26,927 nt of DNA from JAJTFW01 sp964534995 (GCA_964534995.1 CAZHSC010000049.1:1-26927), one strand, 5' to 3'. Positions 1 through 8,298 are shown, counted from the stretch's first letter. The notes: generated by a model not told the origin, from the letters alone. Numbers and translations: made by a program.

Positions 1-287
1 TATGTTTTAATTTTAAGTTAGGTTGAATATTTCCGATTACTTATTATGGAGGACTACTACCCAATGAACAAACTCCACTGCCTTTAAATATGATATATGA
101 TAATATCAAATTGTAAATCATTTTACCGGTGCATATTCCTTCCCGGAGGGTGGCAACAGGCTAAATTCGATCCGATAGACTTCCCACTTTTTGATCGGCA
201 AGCAGATCTTTTTACCCTGAATGAATTTCATGACTTCCAAGCAGGTTCATTTTTGTATGCAGCGATAAAATTAAGTAACTTAGAGGC
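1..287. other. Gene-poor stretch at the window edge
   Basis: I see no convincing gene here. A plus-strand frame (97-300, 67 codons) and a minus-strand frame (118-231, 37 codons) overlap each other and match no family I know. The right end holds the promoter-like sequence of the small secreted protein that follows. The stretch may contain the tail of the preceding transcript, but the window edge hides its context. Confidence 0.4.
251..283 (+). promoter_or_regulatory. Bacteroidota-type promoter of the small secreted protein
   Basis: A TTTTG box (251-255) is followed after exactly 20 bases by TAACTTAG (276-283), one mismatch from the -7 consensus TANNTTTG. Transcription would begin near 288-290. 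That is on top of the first ATG (288), so the ATG at 297 becomes the likelier start. No transcript data support this. Confidence 0.45.
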
Positions 288-296
288 ATGCGGAAA

Positions 297-626
297 ATGA
301 AAATCGTACTATTTATCTGGTTTTTTTTGATAATAACCCATTCGGGACAAGGACAGAATTTAAAAAGTGATAGCGTGTTTGTACCTGACCTTCTGAGGCA
401 ATATCAGTTTCAGTTGGAGGGTCCTGTGCAGTCAATTGAAAACCTGCGCTATGAAAAAAGTGGTGAACTTATCAAAGGAACTTTATCCCCTGATGGTAAA
501 AGAGTCCTTATGGAAAATTACAAAAAAGGTCAAAGGGTTAAATGCAATCTGGTTTTTCCTGATGGAAGGAAGGAAGAGTTAATTAAAAGTCCCTGCTTCA
601 TCGATCCTGTCAATTGGGAGTTGTAA
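297..626 (+). CDS. Small secreted protein of unknown function
   Basis: About 109 residues from the ATG at 297 (112 from the ATG at 288). The first 20 or so residues form a signal peptide: MKIVLFIWFFLIIT, then a short polar stretch ending at GQG. The mature part is hydrophilic and lysine-rich, with two similar hairpin-like pieces (SGELIKGTLSPDGK and GQRVKCNLVFPDGR). That pattern recalls short beta repeats of the MORN or YD kind, but the match is too short to name a family. It most likely acts in the periplasm or outside the cell. The start is set by the promoter-like sequence just upstream. The gene stands alone and converges on the DUF4139 gene across a shared terminator. Function unknown. 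Confidence 0.6.
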   Translation: MKIVLFIWFFLIITHSGQGQNLKSDSVFVPDLLRQYQFQLEGPVQSIENLRYEKSGELIKGTLSPDGKRVLMENYKKGQRVKCNLVFPDGRKEELIKSPCFIDPVNWEL

Positions 627-678
627 TACTGTTGTACTAGCTGCTTTTTATCTTTAAATTTCACAGTATTCATCATAA

Positions 679-728
679 AAGAGGAAGTGTAAATGCAAAG
701 AATGCAATTACCCTTCCTCTTATTTTTG
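679..728. terminator. Bidirectional terminator between converging genes
   Basis: A 14-base stem (679-692 with 708-721) has one mismatch, and the loop contains a further TGCA/TGCA pairing. On the plus strand it is followed by a T run (723-727); on the minus strand it runs into TTTTATGATG. It can end both the small secreted gene and the DUF4139 gene. Confidence 0.75.
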
Positions 729-734
729 ACAATT

Positions 735-2348
735 TTACAAGCCTAAAATCTGCTTCTCCTTGGGATATTTAACTTTAAATGAAAGTCGCCTTTTCACGGT
801 TTCTCCAATGCCGATTTGCAATTTCCATTTCACTTCTCCAGACTCACCGTTAAGTTCAGCACCACTCAATTCCTCCACTTTTACCTCAATATCCTTTTGC
901 ATGGTTAACGGAATCTGGTCGAACAGCAGTATGTTTACTGGTTCTTTTTTTCCATTCTTTACACTTATATCATAGGTCAATGCCCTTTCTTTGTTACTAC
1001 CCAGGAATTTAGTCCCACTGAAGTCCTTGAGTTTATCACGTTTCAACACAATCCGCTTATCTCTTCCCAGTGAAATCTCAAGCGTATCGTTCGTTTCTGC
1101 TGGATTAATAAATGATTCCCCAACGAAAGCGCCATCAAAATAAATATTGGCTCCGCCGGGAGTGAGGCTGAGTTCTTCCCATCCGGATACCCGCGCAGTA
1201 AGGAAGGCATCAGGGTCCAATTTGGGTACAGCAACATAAATATACGCTGCATTTAAATTAAACTTTTGTACTTCTACCTGATAATCCTGCCCGTCGGATG
1301 GAATAGAGTAGGGCTGCTGTATTTCAAATGTTGAGGACAATTGATTTTCATTCATTATTACTGCCACGTTTCTCATTTCCTGAAGGTCTTCCGCCTTGGA
1401 CATTACAGCGCCCTGTGCAGCAGCGGGAGCCGACTTCAAATCATATGCACTATCTGACCTGATCCCATAAGGACGTGGTTGATAAAAATTCAGATACCAT
1501 GGATTAATTTGAGGACGCTCACCGCCAATTGCAGGATTTCCCGTGCTTAAACTCAAACGCACCTGATTCCAGTCTTCTCCTGAGCTCTGGTTAACCTTAG
1601 CTTTGTATACCAATTCCACCGGACTGTTAATATCCTTTACCCGGATATCATAAAATGCGTACCATGTCACATTGGTACCTATCACATAACTGAAATCGAA
1701 AGTCGACATAGTTTTAGAACGAGCATCCAATTTAACAATGATGTTCCCGGTAGGATGCTGTTGTTTCTGGCGAAGCACATTTAACTGAAGCTGTATCTTC
1801 TGTATCAGTTCATTCAACTTTTTCTCTTTTTGCTGGACAGAAAGCTGTTCTTCTTTCAACTCACTCATTTTTTTAACAAAATAATCAACCATTGGTTCCA
1901 ACTCATCCGAAAGCACACCTGTATTTGCGCCACCGATTGCTTTATTGGCCTGGAGCAAAGACTGGGTTTCTGTTAATACAAAAAGTTTATTTTTTAATTG
2001 TTGCAGTTTTGTGGTTAAAGAGTCAAGATCCTTTTCAAGGTCAGTAATCTCCTTAGACTGCTTTTTCTCCTGAAGGTAGTTCTGCTGAAATGAAACAGCC
2101 AAAATTGTGGCGTCACCTGTGCCTTTCAGATTGATACTCTGAGGATTGATATAGGGAGAAAGTCCGTCAAAAACCACTTCCTGTAATCCTGGATTCAACG
2201 TGGCTTTCGCACTTCTCCCCACCATGGCACCGTTTTGGTAAACTTTAACAAATTTCACTTCTGAATTACCCACCCACAACGGATCCTGGGTATTTCCTGA
2301 TAAGGGCAGCAAGAGGCTAGCCAGCAAGAAACGAATGATGATTTTCAT
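735..2348 (-). CDS. DUF4139 domain protein, MuiA-like
   Basis: 537 residues. A signal peptide (MKIIIRFLLASLLLPLSGNTQ) is followed by the DUF4140-type N-terminal domain (about 25-125), coiled-coil segments (about 78-125 and 155-197) and a DUF4139 beta domain to the C-terminus. The phrase VTWYAFYDIRV and the segment GEDWNQVRLSLSTGNP (about residues 226-272) are hallmarks of the family, whose named member is the mucoidy inhibitor MuiA. A low-complexity insert rich in A, S and Q (about 305-330) splits the DUF4139 domain, as is usual in Bacteroidota members. The protein is probably exported to the periplasm or outer membrane. The biochemical role is not known. It is transcribed alone, divergently from recF. 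Confidence 0.85.
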   Translation of the reverse strand: MKIIIRFLLASLLLPLSGNTQDPLWVGNSEVKFVKVYQNGAMVGRSAKATLNPGLQEVVFDGLSPYINPQSINLKGTGDATILAVSFQQNYLQEKKQSKEITDLEKDLDSLTTKLQQLKNKLFVLTETQSLLQANKAIGGANTGVLSDELEPMVDYFVKKMSELKEEQLSVQQKEKKLNELIQKIQLQLNVLRQKQQHPTGNIIVKLDARSKTMSTFDFSYVIGTNVTWYAFYDIRVKDINSPVELVYKAKVNQSSGEDWNQVRLSLSTGNPAIGGERPQINPWYLNFYQPRPYGIRSDSAYDLKSAPAAAQGAVMSKAEDLQEMRNVAVIMNENQLSSTFEIQQPYSIPSDGQDYQVEVQKFNLNAAYIYVAVPKLDPDAFLTARVSGWEELSLTPGGANIYFDGAFVGESFINPAETNDTLEISLGRDKRIVLKRDKLKDFSGTKFLGSNKERALTYDISVKNGKKEPVNILLFDQIPLTMQKDIEVKVEELSGAELNGESGEVKWKLQIGIGETVKRRLSFKVKYPKEKQILGL

Positions 2349-2407
2349 GATTTTTCAAAATTAGTGTTTTCATTAGCCGGGGTAATAAAACCGGATAATT
2401 CCATACT

Positions 2408-2415
2408 CAAAGATA
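2408..2415 (-). promoter_or_regulatory. -7 box for the DUF4139 gene
   Basis: Reading the minus strand, TATCTTTG matches the Bacteroidota -7 consensus TANNTTTG exactly. I see no clear TTG box 20 bases upstream. The leader would be about 50 bases long. Confidence 0.4.
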
Positions 2416-2513
2416 TTTTATTAATCATTTCTTCATGCTGAAACCCACACAAGTTAAGAAACCAGGACGCATGTTATGGCTGATTTTGCGATGTAACCAG
2501 CTATTTTTACCAA

Positions 2514-3599
2514 ATGTTTTTACGCAGACTTACCCTCTTCAATTTCAAAAATTACGATGAAGCCGAGTTTTCCTTCGATGAAGGGGCGAATGCGCTTACA
2601 GGTCGAAACGGGAGTGGTAAAACAAATGTACTGGATGCTATCCATTACCTCTGCTTATGCAAGAGTTATTTCAATTCAGGAGATGTTTTATCCATCAGGC
2701 ACAATCAAAACTATTTTTCAATTAGCGGTACTTTTTCAATGGATGGTAAAAATGAGGATATCCTGGTTTCAGTAAAAAGCGGGCAAAAGAAAAGTGTGAA
2801 ACGCAACCAAAAGGAGTATTCCCGATTGGGTGACCATATTGGATTTTTACCACTGGTTATGGAGGCGCCGGTTGATCAGGAATTAATTACTGGTGGAAGC
2901 GAAAACCGCAGGAGATTAATGGACAGCATTATTTGTCAGTATGACCATGCATATCTCGATGACCTGATAGCATATAATCGGGCATTACAGCAAAGGAATT
3001 CTCTGCTAAAACAAACATATAAGGGAGGGGCCACTGACACAGCACTATGGCAGGTTTGGGATGAACAACTAGCGGCATATGGTCAAAGAATTTACAATGC
3101 ACGGGTAAATTTTATCGAACACTTTCTTACACATTTTAGGGCATCCTATCACTACCTGACGAATAGCCATGAAGACGCCTTAATCCGTTATTCCAGTCAC
3201 CTTGAACACGAAAACCTTGAAGTGATATTACGCAAAACCCTGCAAAAAGACCTGGGGCTACAATACACTACTTCCGGTATTCATAAGGATGATCTGATAT
3301 TAACTTTAAACGGTCATTCAGCCAGAAGAACCGGTTCACAAGGTCAGCAAAAATCAATAATACTTGCGCTCAAACTTGCTCAATTCAGTGTCATTAAAGA
3401 AAGTAAGGGAATCAAACCCATCTTGCTTCTTGATGATATTTTTGATAAACTGGACATTCACAGAATAACCAGGTTGATGGAACTCGTTAGCAAAGAAACC
3501 TTCGGACAGCTTTTTATCACCGATACCGATGAAAGCCATGTAAGAAATGTATTCCGGAAGATCGGCATCCCTCTCACTGTATTTCCCTGCGGAAAATAA
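2514..3599 (+). CDS. recF: DNA replication and repair protein RecF
   Basis: 361 residues, the normal RecF length. RecF is an SMC-like ATPase that works with RecO and RecR to load RecA at single-strand gaps. The Walker A motif GRNGSGKT lies at residues 30-37, the ABC signature SQGQQKS near 274-280 and the Walker B stretch ILLLDDIFDKLD near 302-313. The N-terminus MFLRRLTLFNFKNYDEAEFSF is the typical RecF opening, which fixes the ATG at 2514. It is not next to dnaN or gyrB as in many other bacteria. The neighbouring gene on the right converges, with the stop codons only 33 bases apart and both lying in one inverted repeat. Confidence 0.96.
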   Translation: MFLRRLTLFNFKNYDEAEFSFDEGANALTGRNGSGKTNVLDAIHYLCLCKSYFNSGDVLSIRHNQNYFSISGTFSMDGKNEDILVSVKSGQKKSVKRNQKEYSRLGDHIGFLPLVMEAPVDQELITGGSENRRRLMDSIICQYDHAYLDDLIAYNRALQQRNSLLKQTYKGGATDTALWQVWDEQLAAYGQRIYNARVNFIEHFLTHFRASYHYLTNSHEDALIRYSSHLEHENLEVILRKTLQKDLGLQYTTSGIHKDDLILTLNGHSARRTGSQGQQKSIILALKLAQFSVIKESKGIKPILLLDDIFDKLDIHRITRLMELVSKETFGQLFITDTDESHVRNVFRKIGIPLTVFPCGK

Positions 3600-3643
3600 A
3601 ATTCATTTGCAGGACATACCGGAAGTTACACTTTATTTTCCGC
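3589..3643. terminator. Inverted repeat covering both stop codons of recF and the sugar transferase
   Basis: GCGGAAAATAAA (3589-3600) and its exact reverse complement (3632-3643) form a 12-base stem with a 31-base loop. The stem includes the last codons and stop of recF and of the converging sugar transferase. It may act as a bidirectional terminator, although there is no separate T run outside the AT-rich part of the stem. Confidence 0.45.
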
Positions 3644-5051
3644 TATGCTGTAAAACAGTCTTTACCGTATAGAACAGGATTTTAAAATCCAGCGCCAGCG
3701 ACATATTTTCGATATAAATAATATCATATTTCAACCGCTGAATCATTTGATCAACATTCTCGGCATATCCATACTTAACCTGCCCCCAACTTGTTATTCC
3801 GGGTCTTACTTTGTGCAAATGCCTGTAATGAGGTGCCTTTACCATAATTTGATCAATAAAATACTGGCGTTCGGGACGGGGGCCTACCAGTGACATATCT
3901 CCAATGAGTACATTATAAAACTGTGGAATTTCATCCAGACGGATCGCCCTCATGAATTTACCAAAAGGCGTAATTCGCGCATCGTTATTACTTGAAAGCA
4001 TAGGCACTCCTTTTTCGGCTCCAAGAAACATAGAACGGAACTTATAGATTGAAAATGGATTCCCATGCAAGCCTATTCTTTCCTGGACAAAAAACACGGG
4101 ACCTTTAGATGTCAGTTTAATAATAATCGCCGTTATCAGGTAAACAGGACTTAACAGTACTAACAAAAACAGTGAAACAACTATATCAATTATCCTTTTC
4201 ATGGATTGCTGCCACACAGGCATCAGAGATGGATTAATGATAATTAGTGGCGAGCCGAAAATGGAGGTCATCTTTACCGTACCGGCCAGAATATCGTACA
4301 TGTCGGGTATGATTTTAATGATGACATCTTTATCCTCCAGTTCATTGATTATCCTGCCGATAAAATCATGTTCGGAGGATTCAATGGCAATAATCACCTC
4401 TTCAATTTTGTGCTCATCAATAAGCCGTGTCAGGTCTTCGAGGCCTCCCAGATGGGGAAGCAGCGCACCAAAATATTTACCATTATTATTATCAACATGA
4501 ATAAACCCCATGAAAGCATAACCCTGACTTTGATTTTCGGATTCATACTCATTGAACAAATTAACAGCACGCTGACTGCTACCTATGATCAGGGTTGGAA
4601 AACCAATTTTCCTGCTTTTAATTCTGCGGGCAGTATGCGTGGTAATTAAAAATCTTATGGAGGCGGTGATTCCAAAATGTAAAAAAAGCAACACGAAAAA
4701 AATGCTATAATAACTCTTATATGATACAATTGCGTCATCCAGCAAGAGCGAAAAGAAAATGATTAGCACCCCAATGATGGAAACGTATAATGTCTGACCG
4801 AACTCCTTCAATCTGGACTTTCTGTAAATATCATTGTAAGTACCTACCAGGGCATAGATGGCAACCCAGGCGATAGGTAAGACGGTAATGCCCAAATAAA
4901 AATTCTTATCCGGTACTAAGGGCACATGGCTTCCATAAAGCGCGGATTCAATACCGACCTTCCGGTAAATATAAAAACTAGCCCATGCCAGCATTGCCGA
5001 AACAAGATCGGCCACCACATACTTAATAATCTGGCGGGGCTTATTCATCAA
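3633..5051 (-). CDS. Polyprenyl-phosphate sugar phosphotransferase (WcaJ/WbaP type)
   Basis: 472 residues. These enzymes start exopolysaccharide or O-antigen repeat units by moving a sugar-1-phosphate from a UDP-sugar to undecaprenyl phosphate at the inner membrane. The protein has about four N-terminal membrane helices (roughly 10-29, 52-72, 88-105, 113-133), a CoA-binding-like Rossmann domain (about 147-260), a further membrane segment (285-312) and the catalytic bacterial sugar transferase domain. That domain shows KFRSM (337-341), RLDEIPQF (371-378), NVLIGDMSLVGPRPER (380-395) and RPGITSW (416-422). The start overlaps the lipoprotein stop in an ATGATGA sequence, so ATG 5051 or 5048 are both possible. 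Last gene of a three-gene cluster. The sugar it transfers cannot be told from the sequence. Confidence 0.92.
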   Translation of the reverse strand: MMNKPRQIIKYVVADLVSAMLAWASFYIYRKVGIESALYGSHVPLVPDKNFYLGITVLPIAWVAIYALVGTYNDIYRKSRLKEFGQTLYVSIIGVLIIFFSLLLDDAIVSYKSYYSIFFVLLFLHFGITASIRFLITTHTARRIKSRKIGFPTLIIGSSQRAVNLFNEYESENQSQGYAFMGFIHVDNNNGKYFGALLPHLGGLEDLTRLIDEHKIEEVIIAIESSEHDFIGRIINELEDKDVIIKIIPDMYDILAGTVKMTSIFGSPLIIINPSLMPVWQQSMKRIIDIVVSLFLLVLLSPVYLITAIIIKLTSKGPVFFVQERIGLHGNPFSIYKFRSMFLGAEKGVPMLSSNNDARITPFGKFMRAIRLDEIPQFYNVLIGDMSLVGPRPERQYFIDQIMVKAPHYRHLHKVRPGITSWGQVKYGYAENVDQMIQRLKYDIIYIENMSLALDFKILFYTVKTVLQHSGK

Positions 5052-5929
5052 TTTGAGATAAGTTTAATATTATCCAGAAACACGACACCTTCTGTCTGAC
5101 CTGTTTCAAGTGCAAGACGATAGTATACTTTGAATTTGAATACATCTGAGTTCGCATTGACGTACGGGCCCAGTCTGATATAAATTTTATTCCAATCGGC
5201 TTTCCTGTTAAATTTAATCACTGGAATTGTTTTTTCGCCATTCATGGTTGTACCCGTTAACCCCATAATAAACGGTTGGGTACATTTGTAATCCATTTCC
5301 AGGTATACATCTTTTCCGGGCGATAACTGATAACCATCTCCAACACTTCTGCATTCGATGAAATTTTCTGTGCTTGTCACTTTCATTTTCAGGCTTCTTC
5401 TCCCTTCAAACACTTCCGTTGAATCAGGAAGTATATTGGCAAGACTAAGGCCTGTTGTATCCAGACTGATACCTCCTCCACTGGTATCTTTCTCGAAATC
5501 TTCGAACCATGTGTATTGCAGGGCAGGGAAATATTCTACGGTAAAGGTGTCAACCACACTCACTTTACCTGAAATCAGATCTACTTCCGTTTCATAAAAC
5601 CGGTACAGAGGATAAAATTCGCTGGTAGAAGCAATACCATTGGCTTCAATGCCGGCGCCAAAAATAATTTTCTTCTTACCCTGAGCCAAAATAGGGAATC
5701 TGGCAGGCAATTCATAGGTGCCAAGATAGGCACCATCTGCAAACACCCACACATCTGTAATATTAGCAGATGCAGTTCCCTGTGTTGGATAATTGGAGGA
5801 GGTTTTAATGGACCTCACCTCGATATATGATGGAATTTCTTCTTCAGGATTAATTAGATTACATGAAGAAATGACCAGACTAAAAACTAAAAATACACGG
5901 AATTGCAGCATGGATAAATTCATCTTCAT
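5048..5929 (-). CDS. Lipoprotein with a carbohydrate-binding-like C-terminus
   Basis: About 294 residues from the ATG at 5929; further upstream the frame offers only a TTG. A signal peptide ends in the lipobox VISSC, with Cys23 as the lipidation site, followed by NLINPEEE. The C-terminal half (about 150-290) looks like a beta sandwich: it opens with a FEDFEKD phrase, has an EGRRSLKMKV strand, and ends with VVFLDNIKLIS, a common closing strand in jelly-roll carbohydrate-binding modules. I cannot assign a named family. It starts 22 bases after the dehydrogenase stop and overlaps the sugar transferase start, so the three genes are very probably co-transcribed. A part in surface glycan display or anchoring is an inference from this position only. 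Confidence 0.75.
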   Translation of the reverse strand: MKMNLSMLQFRVFLVFSLVISSCNLINPEEEIPSYIEVRSIKTSSNYPTQGTASANITDVWVFADGAYLGTYELPARFPILAQGKKKIIFGAGIEANGIASTSEFYPLYRFYETEVDLISGKVSVVDTFTVEYFPALQYTWFEDFEKDTSGGGISLDTTGLSLANILPDSTEVFEGRRSLKMKVTSTENFIECRSVGDGYQLSPGKDVYLEMDYKCTQPFIMGLTGTTMNGEKTIPVIKFNRKADWNKIYIRLGPYVNANSDVFKFKVYYRLALETGQTEGVVFLDNIKLISN

Positions 5930-5951
5930 TTGAAGGCAATTGGCGTTTTTA

Positions 5952-6938
5952 CTAAGCAATCGACGGAAGTAATTTCAATTTTTCAATTACCTGAAAGGCT
6001 ACATGAAGAGCAGCATGGCCATCTTCAATGGAAACTTTTGGGGTTTTATCATTTAAAATCGCGTCAGCAAAAGATCTTAATTCTTCCCGTATTGCATTGC
6101 TATCATCAACACCGGGTTTTTCAAAATATATTTGCTTCACCGGTTTTCCCTGTCCCAATTCGATTATCACGGCAAGGGGATCCGGATCGCCGCTAACTTC
6201 CTTCAGTCTAACAACTTCAGTGGACTTTTCCAGAAAATCAACTGCAATATATGCGTCCTTCTGAAAAAACCTGGTCTTCCTCATATTTTTCAAGGAAATA
6301 CGGCTGGCCGTTAAATTGGCAACACAACCATTATCAAATTCAATGCGTGCATTTGCAATATCAGGTGTATCACTCACTACTGCAACACCACTGGTACTAA
6401 TTTTTTTAACGGATGAACGCACCACACTCAATACGATGTCAATGTCATGAATCATCAGGTCAAGCACTACTGAAACATCCGTTCCACGGGGATTAAATTG
6501 AGCCAGGCGGTGGGTTTCAATAAACATCGGCTGATTCAAATAGGGAAGCGCGGCTTTGAATGCAGGGTTAAATCTTTCAACATGACCAACCTGAACTTTC
6601 ATATCAGCCTCTTTGGCAAGCCTGATAAGATTTTTAGACTCCTCCAAGGTGTTGGCAAGAGGCTTCTCAATAAAAACGTGTTTTGACAAACGCAGGGACT
6701 TGCTGGCACATTCATAATGATTCACAGTAGGTGTGACAACATCCACCATATCCACCTGATCAATCAACTGATCCATATTTGAAAAATGGGGGATAGAAAG
6801 TTCCTGGGTTACGGATTCTGAAATTGCCGGATCCGGATCATAAAATCCCACCAGTTCATATAACTCTTTTAATTCACGGATCTGTCGTAAATGAATTTTG
6901 CCCAGATGTCCCGCTCCTAACACACCAACCTTCAACAT
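5952..6938 (-). CDS. Gfo/Idh/MocA family NAD(P)-dependent sugar oxidoreductase
   Basis: 328 residues from the ATG at 6938. The N-terminus MLKVGVLGAGHLGKIH has the dinucleotide-binding motif GAGHLG (residues 8-13). The family EKP motif (FIEKPLA) is at about 91-93, and the catalytic-domain phrase LMIHDIDI is at about 161-168. Such enzymes oxidise or reduce a carbon of a sugar or nucleotide sugar; the MIHDID phrase recalls UDP-N-acetylhexosamine 3-dehydrogenases, but the substrate is not certain. An in-frame ATG at 6974 exists. It is less likely because a TAATTTTG promoter box (6953-6960) lies downstream of it and because family members begin a few residues before GxGxxG. First gene of a probable glycan cluster with the lipoprotein and sugar transferase. 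Confidence 0.9.
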   Translation of the reverse strand: MLKVGVLGAGHLGKIHLRQIRELKELYELVGFYDPDPAISESVTQELSIPHFSNMDQLIDQVDMVDVVTPTVNHYECASKSLRLSKHVFIEKPLANTLEESKNLIRLAKEADMKVQVGHVERFNPAFKAALPYLNQPMFIETHRLAQFNPRGTDVSVVLDLMIHDIDIVLSVVRSSVKKISTSGVAVVSDTPDIANARIEFDNGCVANLTASRISLKNMRKTRFFQKDAYIAVDFLEKSTEVVRLKEVSGDPDPLAVIIELGQGKPVKQIYFEKPGVDDSNAIREELRSFADAILNDKTPKVSIEDGHAALHVAFQVIEKLKLLPSIA

Positions 6939-6952
6939 ATTGGAAATTTTTG

Positions 6953-6960
6953 CAAAATTA
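6953..6960 (-). promoter_or_regulatory. -7 box for the dehydrogenase-lipoprotein-transferase cluster
   Basis: Minus-strand TAATTTTG fits the Bacteroidota -7 consensus and sits 15 bases before the ATG at 6938. No TTG box is present at the usual distance, so this is a weak call. Confidence 0.35.
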
Positions 6961-7037
6961 TTTGTTTTTACCATGTCTCCTGTTGAAAAGAGGTCAGTAA
7001 TTTTAATTTTACCTGAAAAAAAACAATTGGAAGACGA

Positions 7038-7045
7038 TACTTTTG
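7038..7045 (+). promoter_or_regulatory. -7 box directly before pcm
   Basis: TACTTTTG matches the Bacteroidota -7 consensus and ends 7 bases before the pcm ATG, so a transcript from it would have almost no leader. A TTG box at the normal distance is missing. Confidence 0.3.
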
Positions 7046-7052
7046 TTGATAG

Positions 7053-7703
7053 ATGCTACAGGATACATTCAGACATCAGGGACTCCGGAGACTTCTGATT
7101 CAACAATTAAGAGAAAAAGGCATACAAAATGAAATGGTATTAGCGGCGATTGGTAAAATTCCCCGGCATCTATTTATGGACAACGCTTTCCTGGAATTTG
7201 CTTATCAGGACAAAGCTTTTCCTATCGCCTGCGGACAAACAATTTCACAGCCATTTACCGTAGCCTATCAAACACAGTTGCTTTGTCCCGCCAAAGGAGA
7301 AAAAATACTCGAAATTGGAACCGGTAGTGGTTATCAATCAGCAGTATTGGCGGAATCGGGGGCGAAAGTATTTTCTATTGAAAGACACAAAGCCCTCTAC
7401 GTTGAAACCAGAAAAAGGCTGGATCAATTAAATTATTTTGGTATCAAAACCTTTTTTGGGGATGGATTTAAAGGCTTACCTTCCTTTGCTCCCTTTGATA
7501 AAATACTGGTCACATGCGGAGCCCCGGAAATTCCGGCAGCTTTACTTGACCAATTAAAGGTTGGTGGAATACTTGTGATTCCTGTGGGTCCATTAACTGA
7601 ACAAATTATGACCACTGTAATCAAAAAGCCTAACGGTGAAATGGAAATAATTGAATTTGAAAAATTTAGGTTTGTTCCGATGCTCAATGCCAAAGAACGT
7701 TAA
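7053..7703 (+). CDS. pcm: Protein-L-isoaspartate O-methyltransferase
   Basis: 216 residues, a normal length. The enzyme methylates L-isoaspartyl residues in aged proteins with S-adenosylmethionine, starting their repair to aspartate. Visible family signatures are GQTISQPFTVA (61-71), the SAM-binding motif LEIGTGSGYQSAVLAE (86-101) and the later strand DKILVTCGAPEIPAALLDQL followed by GGILVIPVG. The family core begins at RHQGLRRLLIQQL (7-19), so the ATG at 7053 is the only suitable start even though a promoter-like box sits right against it. It is followed by hsp20 on the same strand after 154 bases; both serve protein quality control, but a shared transcript is not shown. Confidence 0.95.
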   Translation: MLQDTFRHQGLRRLLIQQLREKGIQNEMVLAAIGKIPRHLFMDNAFLEFAYQDKAFPIACGQTISQPFTVAYQTQLLCPAKGEKILEIGTGSGYQSAVLAESGAKVFSIERHKALYVETRKRLDQLNYFGIKTFFGDGFKGLPSFAPFDKILVTCGAPEIPAALLDQLKVGGILVIPVGPLTEQIMTTVIKKPNGEMEIIEFEKFRFVPMLNAKER

Positions 7704-7761
7704 TTTTCAAATAGATACTGAAAAAAACTCATCTGTTTTACGCCATTTTGACATCATGCTG

Positions 7762-7783
7762 TTGGCAATTCGGCCAAATTGGC
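7762..7783. promoter_or_regulatory. Repeated TTGGC/GCCAA half-sites upstream of hsp20
   Basis: TTGGC (7762-7766), GCCAA (7773-7777) and TTGGC (7779-7783) lie 75 to 96 bases before the hsp20 start. They form two overlapping palindromes, with spacers of 6 bases and 1 base. This is not the CIRCE element. It could be an operator for a heat-shock regulator, or chance. Confidence 0.25.
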
Positions 7784-7857
7784 TTGAATTAAGAATTTTA
7801 TTTGACTGGTATATCCTTTGATTGCGCGGGTTGCATAACCTTAAAAAATAAGATACC

Positions 7858-8298
7858 ATGACATTGCTTAAATTTCAAAAAGAAACACCGGCGCGTAGTT
7901 TATTCCCTAACTCAGTTGATTTATTCAACGAGTTCTTCAACGATTTCACAAGCAGCGATTTCAGGAAATGGAACGCACCTGCTGTGAATATTAGTGAAAA
8001 TGACCAGGCTTACAAATTACAACTTGCGGTTCCCGGACTTCAAAAGGAAGACTTTAAAATTTCTATTGAGAACGACACACTTATAATTAGTGCAGAACAG
8101 AAGACGGAGAATACTGAAAAGACAGAAAGGTTCTCTCGGAAAGAATTCTCCTTTTCATCCTTCACCCGTCGTTTTAACCTACCTGAAAATGTTAATCAAC
8201 AAGCTATTATTGCTGGTTACGAAAACGGTATTATGCAGGTAACACTTCCCAAAAAAGCGGAGGAAAAGCCAAAAACAAGAGAAATCAGCATTTCGTAA
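7858..8298 (+). CDS. Hsp20/alpha-crystallin small heat-shock protein
   Basis: 146 residues. An ATP-independent chaperone that holds unfolding proteins. The first 37 or so residues are the variable N-terminal arm; the alpha-crystallin domain follows (about 38-138), with VNISENDQAYKLQLAVPGL at its start and the signature ENGIMQVTLPKK near the end. The extreme C-terminus EISIS keeps the I-x-I motif that binds the neighbouring subunit in oligomers. The gene ends in a strong terminator and is preceded by repeated TTGGC/GCCAA half-sites that might be regulatory. No other chaperone gene is adjacent. Confidence 0.94.
   Translation: MTLLKFQKETPARSLFPNSVDLFNEFFNDFTSSDFRKWNAPAVNISENDQAYKLQLAVPGLQKEDFKISIENDTLIISAEQKTENTEKTERFSRKEFSFSSFTRRFNLPENVNQQAIIAGYENGIMQVTLPKKAEEKPKTREISIS

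Noticed and set aside
118..231. A 37-codon minus-strand frame (MKFIQGKKICLPIKKW...)
   Set aside because: Its codon choice looks plausible, but it is short, without a promoter match and without a recognisable family, so it is not called a gene.
97..300. A 67-codon plus-strand frame
   Set aside because: It matches no known family, contains the promoter-like sequence of the next gene and overlaps its start; the codons give no clear support.
7762..7783. CIRCE-type heat-shock operator before hsp20
   Set aside because: The half-sites are TTGGC/GCCAA, not TTAGCACTC/GAGTGCTAA, so no HrcA site is called.
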